A stretch of DNA of 9,946 bases from Campylobacterota bacterium (GTDB lineage: Bacteria; Campylobacterota; Campylobacteria; Campylobacterales; SZUA-545): the NCBI GenBank assembly GCA_030836705.1, contig JAUPLZ010000266.1, positions 1 through 9,946 of the forward strand, given 5' to 3'. Position numbers and translations under genes: made by a program. This document shows, in pieces, positions 1 through 5,671 of this stretch (its first letter is position 1; each line of letters opens with the position of its first letter). Below the pieces are notes generated by a model. The model was not told the DNA's origin. It was given only the letters and a program-made list of their open reading frames with translations, and did not search any database.

Positions 1-312
1 CTAAACGAGAGGTTGAAAAACCCCAAAAAAGTTTATGCTGGAGATGTAGGTCTTAAAAATATTGTTACGGGTTTTAGAGATAAAGGTGCTATTTTTGAAA
101 ATCTTGTTTTTTTAAAGATTAAAAACTCACATCCGTCTTACTTTTATGAGGGCGGTATAGAGCTTGACTTTATGACCCAAAATAAAACGCTCATAGAAGT
201 AAAGTATAAATCCACGCTAAATGAAAAACAGCAAAAACTCTTTGATGCTACAGAGGCAGCTAAAAAAATAGTTGTGGACGGATATAAAAGTTTTTTGGAA
301 ATTCACATATAG
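1..312 (+). CDS. C-terminal fragment of an AAA ATPase with DUF4143 region (5' partial)
   Basis: The reading frame is open from base 1 and ends with TAG at 310-312, so only the last ~103 residues are in the window. A TTG at 13 could be read as a start, but the frame continues upstream (L-N-E-R), so I treat the gene as cut by the window edge. Visible features are the block AIFENLVFLKIK followed by GGIELDFM and LIEVKYK. This is the E-x-D-F...x-E-V-K pattern seen at the C-terminus of AAA+ ATPases with a DUF4143 (PD-(D/E)XK-like) domain. The ATPase core, with Walker A and B, would lie upstream and is not seen. The family is common, scattered and mostly uncharacterised, and is sometimes suggested to have toxin-like or DNA-related roles. 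It converges on the saccharopine-dehydrogenase-like gene 17 bases away, and nothing links it functionally to the dehydrogenase module. Confidence 0.75.
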   Translation, partial: LNERLKNPKKVYAGDVGLKNIVTGFRDKGAIFENLVFLKIKNSHPSYFYEGGIELDFMTQNKTLIEVKYKSTLNEKQQKLFDATEAAKKIVVDGYKSFLEIHI

Positions 313-318
313 TTGAAA

Positions 319-331
319 AACTGAATCAGTT
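319..331 (-). terminator. weak hairpin with T-run, candidate terminator of the minus-strand operon
   Basis: Bases 319-331 form a palindrome: AACTG / CAGTT arms (5 bp) around a 3-base loop. On the minus strand the 3' arm runs into a five-T stretch (316-320 on the plus strand as AAAAA). The hairpin overlaps the TAA stop of the last minus-strand gene. The stem has only two G-C pairs, so it is a weak intrinsic terminator at best. Its position between convergent genes is what makes it plausible. The plus-strand direction lacks a T-run. Confidence 0.3.
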
Positions 332-1628
332 ACTTTATGGAGTTTATCAGATTTATTTTGTACGAAGTCAGCTCTCTTTTTATAATGTCGTTTGTCGTTG
401 CGCCTAGGAGTGCCGGAAGTTTTTCTGAGACGAGAACCCCTTTTATTTTGTTTCGTTTTTTGTTTTGAATGGTGTAGTATATAAGAATTCCGGCACCTAT
501 TCCAGTCGGATATGATATGTAGGTTGAGCCGGAATAGGGTGTTTTTGTCAAGTCTGTGTATCTATTAAACGAGACGCCGATTGACTCAATGCTTTTTACT
601 TTTTTTGGATTTTCGGGATAGGTTATCTCCAAAGAGATGTCGGCTATTGCCGAAAATTCGGCATATTTTATGGTTTTGTTTTTTATGTACTCTTCTATGA
701 CCTCTGGGGATTTCATTTTTGGGATAACATTTTTGATAATAGAGTTTATGGAGATTTGCGAATCTTTATAGCCGTAATAGTATTTGTTTGAGAGCAGATT
801 TAGCTGGTAGAGGTTTTTCATGAGCTCTATTTCGTTTCCGCCAACAAACATCTTGATATCCTCAACATCCTCAAAACTCTGTTTTAGCGATATTATTTCC
901 TCTTGAAAGACAGGATAAACCTCTGCATAGTTTTTGAAATATGGAAATTTATAGGTTTTTGATTTTGAAAATGGCTCGATTGACTTGAGTTTGTTTTTTT
1001 TGAAATAAAGCGGTTTGTATGATATTTCCTCTATAGCTACATTCGGCGACCATGAAAAAATAAGCTGTTTTGATTGAATCTCTTCAAGAAGATTTATCTC
1101 TATTTTTGTTACTTTTGTTACATACGGCAGGTTTGAAAAAGCGTATATTCTCTCCCCGATTAAAAAGTTGGTAATACCCGGAGAAATTCCCAAATTTATA
1201 AGCGCAAAAAGTGATTTTTTGTTAAATTCTTCATCCAAATACTGCTGTTCAAACTTTAGTGTTTCTATAACTTTTTCATTATAAATATCGCTCGCAAGGT
1301 CGGCATAGTTTGCACCGAATTCAAGTGCCAAATTCATAATGGGAATGTTGTATGAAGGGATGGAGGAGTTTATAAAAATAGTCGCTTTGCTTAAGTGGTT
1401 TTTGTACTCTTTTGGGTTTTTGAAAATCTTCTCAAAAGAATCTGCCTCTAAAAATTGCGCAGTTTCAATAAGTTCTTCATTTTTAAAAAAGTGTGCTTTT
1501 GATTTTTCTATATTTCGCACTACGAATATGAATTCTAGCTTCTCGCTTTGGCTTTTTTTTGACAACTCATAAACAACCCTTGCCATCACGCTGCAAACAG
1601 CTCCGACTCCAAAAAAAACTATCTTCAT
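330..1628 (-). CDS. saccharopine dehydrogenase-like NAD(P)-binding protein
   Basis: This 432-residue protein is the last gene of the minus-strand operon. The N-terminus is a Rossmann fold: hydrophobic strand KIVFF, then GVGAVCSVMAR (residues 7-17), a GxGxxx variant in which the third glycine is Cys12. A second strand ends in VVRN (36-39), where an Arg after the strand often favours NADPH. Further family marks are NYADLASD (107-114) and LGISPGITNFL (146-156), matching the 'Y-x-D' and 'G-x-x-P-G' motifs of the saccharopine dehydrogenase superfamily (PF03435). The C-terminal half is lineage-specific and lacks a motif I recognise. The substrate is unknown. Superfamily members act on saccharopine, carboxynorspermidine or other amino-acid adducts, and some are enoyl reductases. 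The start at 1628 is supported by AAGGG five bases upstream, and the gene begins 11 bases after the SDR stop, so the two are very probably cotranscribed. Confidence 0.8.
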   Translation of the reverse strand: MKIVFFGVGAVCSVMARVVYELSKKSQSEKLEFIFVVRNIEKSKAHFFKNEELIETAQFLEADSFEKIFKNPKEYKNHLSKATIFINSSIPSYNIPIMNLALEFGANYADLASDIYNEKVIETLKFEQQYLDEEFNKKSLFALINLGISPGITNFLIGERIYAFSNLPYVTKVTKIEINLLEEIQSKQLIFSWSPNVAIEEISYKPLYFKKNKLKSIEPFSKSKTYKFPYFKNYAEVYPVFQEEIISLKQSFEDVEDIKMFVGGNEIELMKNLYQLNLLSNKYYYGYKDSQISINSIIKNVIPKMKSPEVIEEYIKNKTIKYAEFSAIADISLEITYPENPKKVKSIESIGVSFNRYTDLTKTPYSGSTYISYPTGIGAGILIYYTIQNKKRNKIKGVLVSEKLPALLGATTNDIIKRELTSYKINLINSIK

Positions 1629-1639
1629 AAAAACCCTTA

Positions 1640-2374
1640 CTATTTAAATAAAACCTTGATAACTCTATGTTTTAAAAACGGCGGCAGTGATAAAAATAAT
1701 TTTATCAAAAAATAAAACCTAAAAGGAAAAGCGTAAAACTTTTTATTTTTATCTATTGCTTTTTTTATCGCAACCGCACCCGTGTGAGTGTCAAGCAAAA
1801 ACGGCATATAAAATTTATTTTTATCGGTTAATTCGCTTTTTATAAACCCCGGCAGAATATTTATGACTTTTATTCCGTGCGATTCGTACTTGTATCTTAA
1901 CCCCTCTGCATAAGCATTTAATGCCCTTTTTGACGAGCTATAAACCTTTGAACTTGGCATCGAAAAAAGCGAAGCCAACGAGGAGATAAAGACGATTTTC
2001 CCGTTCTTTTTTTCTAAAAATCTAGGAAGTAATATCTCCAAAATAGCATGATTTGAAAGGATATTTACATCGTAGAGTCTTTTAAATTCATCAAAAGGCG
2101 TAATTTCTAGCGAATGCCCCAAAGAGATGCCGGCATTTAAAATAACCATATCGATTTCATCCAGCTCTCTCATTTTTTGCTGCAATTTATCAAACTCGCT
2201 TACATCGCATACGATAATTTTTACGGCTTTTGCATGATTTGCGAGTTCGCTTTTTAGCTTTTGAAGTCTATCCTCTCTTCTTGCTAGAAGATATAGCTCA
2301 TTCTCTTTTACGGCATAAAGCCTTGCTAGCTCCTCTCCTATGCCGCTACTTGCGCCGGTGATGAGTATTTTCAT
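1640..2374 (-). CDS. short-chain dehydrogenase/reductase with hydrophobic C-terminal tail
   Basis: This is a 244-residue classical SDR, close to the family's usual ~250. Cofactor motif TGASSGIG is at 6-13 and LLARRE at 29-34, where the paired arginines suggest NADP(H). NAG is at 80-82, and the catalytic set is Asn104, Ser132, Tyr145 and Lys149 (VYSSSK). All catalytic residues are present, so it should be an active oxidoreductase reducing a carbonyl or oxidising an alcohol; the substrate is not given by the sequence. Residues ~213-244 are rich in Phe/Leu and Lys/Arg (for example FYFLIKLFLSL), a probable membrane-associated tail not typical of FabG. The ATG overlaps the ACP stop codon (ATGA, 2371-2374) and has no clear Shine-Dalgarno sequence, so translation is probably coupled to the ACP. 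Context suggests an ACP-bound or CoA-bound substrate, but this is inference. It could also be a lipid-modifying SDR. Confidence 0.85.
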   Translation of the reverse strand: MKILITGASSGIGEELARLYAVKENELYLLARREDRLQKLKSELANHAKAVKIIVCDVSEFDKLQQKMRELDEIDMVILNAGISLGHSLEITPFDEFKRLYDVNILSNHAILEILLPRFLEKKNGKIVFISSLASLFSMPSSKVYSSSKRALNAYAEGLRYKYESHGIKVINILPGFIKSELTDKNKFYMPFLLDTHTGAVAIKKAIDKNKKFYAFPFRFYFLIKLFLSLPPFLKHRVIKVLFK

Positions 2375-2616
2375 TTTTGTCGATTTGCCAAATATTCAAC
2401 CATCTTTTCTACTGTGCTAACTTTGGAATAATCAGACTCCGGAACTTCAACGCCAACTTTTTCCGATAGAGCCACCAAAATTTTCAAAAAATCAAACGAG
2501 TCAATTTCTAAAGAGCGCTGAATATTTTCATTATCTGATATTTCACTTTCTTGAACATCCGGAGCGACTTCTAAAATCTGCTCAATAACTCTCTTTTTTA
2601 TCTCTTCTTTTGTCAT
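2371..2616 (-). CDS. stand-alone acyl carrier protein in the dehydrogenase operon
   Basis: This is an 81-residue phosphopantetheine-binding protein (PF00550). The attachment serine is Ser40 in EIDSFDFLKI (37-46), with Phe where most fatty-acid ACPs have Leu (DSL). It is followed by helix LVALSEKVGVEVPESDY and the recognition segment STVEKMVEYL. The frame is open 40 codons further upstream, but the start at 2616 is chosen because AGGAG (2622-2626) sits five bases before it, the ATG overlaps the E2 stop (ATGA), and the upstream codons encode a Cys/Arg-rich stretch unlike any ACP. The divergence from housekeeping AcpP and the location between E2 and an SDR suggest a dedicated carrier. Possible roles are octanoyl donor for lipoylation of the adjacent E2, or acceptor of acyl groups made by the complex. 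The operon has no ketosynthase or phosphopantetheinyl transferase, so it would rely on a transferase encoded elsewhere. Confidence 0.88.
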   Translation of the reverse strand: MTKEEIKKRVIEQILEVAPDVQESEISDNENIQRSLEIDSFDFLKILVALSEKVGVEVPESDYSKVSTVEKMVEYLANRQK

Positions 2617-3674
2617 AACAGCTCCTGCGGTTTTTGTAATAATTGATTTAACTCTTCTAAAAATTGTGCTCCGGTTCTGCCGTCTGTTGTGCGATGGTCG
2701 CCGGCAATAGAAACACTCACTGTTTTGCGTACACAAAGAGCATCATCTTCGACCCACGGAGAATTTGTGATTTTGCCAAAACCAATTATGGCAACTTGCG
2801 GCGGATATATCACCCCATAAACACTTTTGACTCCAAGGTCTCCTAAATTTGTAATTGTTATTGTCTGCTCTGTTAACTCACTGCTTTTTAGTTTGCCGGA
2901 ACGAGTTCTAAAGATAAGGTCGCTTAACTCCCGCATTGTAACATCAAGATTTTTTTCACCCATATTTATTAATGCCGGAGTTATAAGCCCGCCTTTTCTT
3001 AGGGCGATGGCTATACCCGGATTTATCTCTTTGCTTACTATATGCTCGTTATCTTTTAAAAAACCGTTAAGTTCAGGCACCTTAATAAGAGCTTTTACGA
3101 CAGCTCTAATAAGCAAAGCAGCAGGAAGAATTCTATCTTGAATTGTTCTGTTTTCATTTAGTTTAGCAAGCCATTCAAGTGCTGGCGATATATTAATCTC
3201 AGAAGATAGATAATAGTGAGGAATCTCAGCGTTAGAGCGGCTCATGGCTCTTGCTATGGCTTGACGCATTTCATTCAGCGGCATTGCGCTTGATTGTTCT
3301 TTTGGTTTTATTTGAGACAAATGAATCTCTTTTTGATCTTTTGCCATCTCTTCTAGATTTAAGCCTAATTCTTTTGCTTTTTTGCGAGCAGCCGGTGAGA
3401 TTTTTACTCGTTCGCTTTGCTCTGGTTCGCTCTCTTTATTTGCTTCGCCGATAACTGCAAGCGGTGTTCCTACTGCGCACTCTGTTTCTTCCTCTACTAA
3501 GAGTTTTTGAACCACTCCGTCTTCAAATATTTCAACCTCAATCACGCCCTTGCTTGTTTCTACTTCCGCTACAATTTGACCCTTTGTAACATAATCGCCC
3601 TCTTTTATTTTCCACTCCATTAAAACTGCCGATTCCATGTCGGCACCAAGACTTGGCATGACAAATGTGCTCAT
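2613..3674 (-). CDS. 2-oxoacid dehydrogenase E2 (dihydrolipoamide acyltransferase), short form
   Basis: At 353 residues this is shorter than most E2s (about 400 or more). Residues 1-77 are one lipoyl domain, with the lipoylated lysine at Lys42 in VETSKGVIEVE (38-48). Residues ~90-124 correspond to the peripheral subunit-binding domain: the first helix ISPAARKKAKELGLNLEEM is recognisable, but the normal GTGPxGR[IV] loop is replaced by AKDQKEIHLSQI. The catalytic acyltransferase domain starts near 131 (MPLNEMRQAIARAM) and ends with DHRTTDG (326-332), holding catalytic His327 and Asp331. TITNLGDLG (273-281) matches the conserved T-I-S-N-L-G region. It should transfer the acyl group from lipoyl to CoA and form the complex core. 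The start has GGAGGA immediately upstream inside the E1 beta gene, and its ATG overlaps the E1 beta stop (3671-3674). Pyruvate is the likeliest substrate class, judged from the E1. Confidence 0.92.
   Translation of the reverse strand: MSTFVMPSLGADMESAVLMEWKIKEGDYVTKGQIVAEVETSKGVIEVEIFEDGVVQKLLVEEETECAVGTPLAVIGEANKESEPEQSERVKISPAARKKAKELGLNLEEMAKDQKEIHLSQIKPKEQSSAMPLNEMRQAIARAMSRSNAEIPHYYLSSEINISPALEWLAKLNENRTIQDRILPAALLIRAVVKALIKVPELNGFLKDNEHIVSKEINPGIAIALRKGGLITPALINMGEKNLDVTMRELSDLIFRTRSGKLKSSELTEQTITITNLGDLGVKSVYGVIYPPQVAIIGFGKITNSPWVEDDALCVRKTVSVSIAGDHRTTDGRTGAQFLEELNQLLQKPQELL
2622..2626 (-). promoter_or_regulatory. ribosome binding site deciding the ACP start
   Basis: AGGAG on the minus strand lies five bases before the ATG at 2616, within the last codons of the E2 gene. 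It supports the 81-residue ACP over the longer in-frame reading that starts at 2736. Confidence 0.75.
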
Positions 3675-4654
3675 AGTTCCTCCATTATTTTTTCTGCCAA
3701 AGCGACAATTTCTTCAATTTGCGGAAGCGCTGCTTGTTCAAGATGGTGAGCGTACGGAAAGGGAACTTCTTTGGAACAAACTCTTCCCATTGGAGCATCA
3801 AGCTCAAAAAATGCCTGTTCATTAATTCTAGCCATAATCTCCGCTGAAATACTGCCCGATTTCCATCCTTCGTCTACGATTAAAACTTTGTGGGTTTTTT
3901 TTATTGAATTTATAATCGTTTCATCATCCAAAGGTCTTAAAGATCTCAAATCAATAACCTCTGCATTGATTCCTTTTTGAGCTAGTATTTTGGAAGCCTC
4001 TAGGGATTTAAAAACACTTATCCCGTACGAAATGATTGTTATATCTTTCCCCTCTTTTTCTATTTTTGCTCTGCCAATCGGTAGCGGAGTTTTTGTTTTA
4101 TCAAGAATGCCTTTTGAGTTATAAAGCAGCGAGTTTTCAAAAATCAAAACAGGATCAGGATCTCTAAGCGCCAATATAACCATATCATAAGCATCTTGCA
4201 CCGAAGCAGGCGTTAGAACTTTTAGCCCCGGAATATGTGCGTATAAATTTTCAAAAGAGTGCGAGTGTTGAGCCGCTAATTGCTTTCCGCCGCCTGAAAC
4301 CATCCGAATAACCAAAGGTACGCCAAACTGACCGCCGGACATATGTAATAAAGTAGCAGCGTTATTTACTATCTGGTCCATTGCCAGAAGGCTAAAATTT
4401 ACAGTCATTATTTCTACAATCGGACGCATTCCATTCATAGCCGCACCAATCCCGACCCCTGTAAATGCAGATTCGCAAAGCGGCGTATCGATAATCCTTA
4501 TGCTTGAAAATTTTTCCAAAAGCCCCATGCTTACGGCAAAACTTCCGCCATATCGTCCCACATCCTCGCCAAGCAAAAAAACTCTTTCATCCTGCTCCAT
4601 CGCATCGCTAATAGCATATCTTACCGATTCGCGAAAAGTTATTGTAATGCTCAT
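3671..4654 (-). CDS. pdhB: pyruvate (2-oxoacid) dehydrogenase E1 beta subunit
   Basis: This is a 327-residue transketolase-like beta subunit, the usual length for heterotetrameric E1. GEDVG is at 29-33, followed by CESAFTGVGIGAAM (60-73), whose Glu61 is the thiamine-N1' contact. VNFSLLAMDQIVNNAA (85-100) resembles the PDH beta pattern. QHSHSFENLYAHIPGLKV (129-146) carries the conserved active-site His130. The C-terminal transketolase domain includes EVIDLRSLRPLD (232-243), which helps bind the alpha subunit and E2. Together with E1 alpha it decarboxylates the 2-oxoacid on thiamine diphosphate and reductively acylates E2. Translation starts with AGGA six bases before the ATG. It is the first gene after a 45-base gap containing an inverted repeat, and its stop overlaps the E2 start. 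An acetoin dehydrogenase beta subunit would look similar; the alpha subunit favours pyruvate. Confidence 0.92.
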   Translation of the reverse strand: MSITITFRESVRYAISDAMEQDERVFLLGEDVGRYGGSFAVSMGLLEKFSSIRIIDTPLCESAFTGVGIGAAMNGMRPIVEIMTVNFSLLAMDQIVNNAATLLHMSGGQFGVPLVIRMVSGGGKQLAAQHSHSFENLYAHIPGLKVLTPASVQDAYDMVILALRDPDPVLIFENSLLYNSKGILDKTKTPLPIGRAKIEKEGKDITIISYGISVFKSLEASKILAQKGINAEVIDLRSLRPLDDETIINSIKKTHKVLIVDEGWKSGSISAEIMARINEQAFFELDAPMGRVCSKEVPFPYAHHLEQAALPQIEEIVALAEKIMEEL

Positions 4655-4677
4655 CTTAGTTCCTATTTATAAATCAA

Positions 4678-4693
4678 TTTGAATAAGTTCAAA
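4678..4693. repeat. perfect inverted repeat in the E1 alpha-E1 beta gap
   Basis: TTTGAA (4678-4683) and TTCAAA (4688-4693) form a 6-bp stem with a 4-base loop, inside the only sizeable gap of the operon's front half (4655-4699). On the minus-strand transcript it lies about 24 bases before the E1 beta start. It could be a processing or stabilising hairpin or a protein-binding site, but the A/T-rich arms make chance a real option. Confidence 0.4.
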
Positions 4694-4699
4694 CTATAT

Positions 4700-5662
4700 T
4701 CAGTTGCTGTATACAAACTTTTTTAAATCATCTAATGGCTCTAGCGTGCCATTTTCTGCAAATTCTACAGCTTTGTCTATCGCCAATGCAACATCTTTTT
4801 CAATCTTCTCGACCTCTATTTTTGACCAAAGCCCATCATTTTCAAGCTTGTTTTTTAAAACTATCAAAGGGTCTCTTTTTTTCCATTTGTCCACCTCTTC
4901 TTTTGAGCGATAAAGCTCGGCATCAAACATTGAGTGGGCTCTAAAACGATAAGTAAGAGCTTCGATAAAAAAAGGACCGTTGCCGGAACGAATACTTAAC
5001 ACCGCTTTTTTAGCCGCTTTTGAAACTTCCAATACATCCATTCCGTCTACTTGCATAGAATCCATAAGATATGATGACGCTTTTTTTGCAATATTTGTCT
5101 CAGATTGCGAAAACTCCAAAGCAGTACCCATCCCGTATAGGTTATTTTCACATATGAAAAGTACCGGAAGTTTCCATAATGCGGCAAGGTTCATTGATTC
5201 ATGAAACTCACCCTCGGCTACTGCCCCATCTCCAAAAAAACAAACAGTAACAATATCTCGTTTCATCATTTTATCAGCCAATGCCATGCCAACAGTAAGC
5301 GGCAAAGCGCCTGCTACGATAGCATTCCCTCCATAAAAACGGGTTTTTGCATCAAAAATATGCATGGAGCCGCCTCTGCCTCTTGAAGTACCCTCTAGCT
5401 TGCCGTACATCTCTGCCATAATGTTTTTTACGGGAATTCCTCTAGCGATAGCTTGACCATGCTCTCTGTATGTAGCAAATACGGCATCTTTAAGAGTTAT
5501 GGCATTCATGACGCCCACCGCTACGGCTTCCTCTCCTATATAAAGATGCAAAAAACCACGGATTTTTTCTAATCCATAAAGCTCAATACATTTTTCTTCA
5601 AATCGCCTGATTAAAAGCATTTGGCTATAAAATTCCTTGGCTTCAGATAGATTTATTTTCAT
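4700..5662 (-). CDS. pdhA: pyruvate (2-oxoacid) dehydrogenase E1 alpha subunit
   Basis: This is a 320-residue thiamine-diphosphate enzyme subunit. YREHGQAIARG (65-75) and GRGGSMHIF (95-103) hold the active-site histidines (His68, His101). The thiamine-diphosphate motif runs from GDGAVAEGEFHESMNLA (144-160) to ENNLYGMGT (172-180). The phosphorylation-loop region is YRFRAHSMFDAELYR (238-252), followed by the conserved RDPL (263-266). The ENN-x-YGMGT wording resembles pyruvate E1 alpha more than what I recall for acetoin dehydrogenase, so pyruvate is my first choice; branched-chain E1 alpha is usually longer. It pairs with E1 beta to decarboxylate the 2-oxoacid. The start has AAAGG six bases upstream, and the gene begins 9 bases after the acetate--CoA ligase stop, so the two are cotranscribed. 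No truncation is seen. Confidence 0.92.
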   Translation of the reverse strand: MKINLSEAKEFYSQMLLIRRFEEKCIELYGLEKIRGFLHLYIGEEAVAVGVMNAITLKDAVFATYREHGQAIARGIPVKNIMAEMYGKLEGTSRGRGGSMHIFDAKTRFYGGNAIVAGALPLTVGMALADKMMKRDIVTVCFFGDGAVAEGEFHESMNLAALWKLPVLFICENNLYGMGTALEFSQSETNIAKKASSYLMDSMQVDGMDVLEVSKAAKKAVLSIRSGNGPFFIEALTYRFRAHSMFDAELYRSKEEVDKWKKRDPLIVLKNKLENDGLWSKIEVEKIEKDVALAIDKAVEFAENGTLEPLDDLKKFVYSN

Positions 5663-5671
5663 TATTTGCCT

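Noticed and set aside
13..312. Complete small gene starting at TTG 13
   Set aside because: The frame continues upstream to the window edge, and the sequence is the C-terminal part of a larger DUF4143 protein.
2371..2736. Longer 121-residue reading of the ACP with a Cys/Arg-rich N-terminus
   Set aside because: The extra 40 codons lie fully within E2 coding sequence, and AGGAG plus the ATGA overlap support the start at 2616.
2827..3141. 104-codon open frame antisense to the E2 gene
   Set aside because: Opposite the conserved E2 catalytic domain, with low-complexity Ser/Leu/Ile content.
4700..5662. Acetoin dehydrogenase instead of pyruvate dehydrogenase
   Set aside because: The lipA-E3 context resembles acetoin loci, but the YREHG and ENNLYGMGT motifs of E1 alpha look more like pyruvate E1. 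Not fully excluded without alignment.
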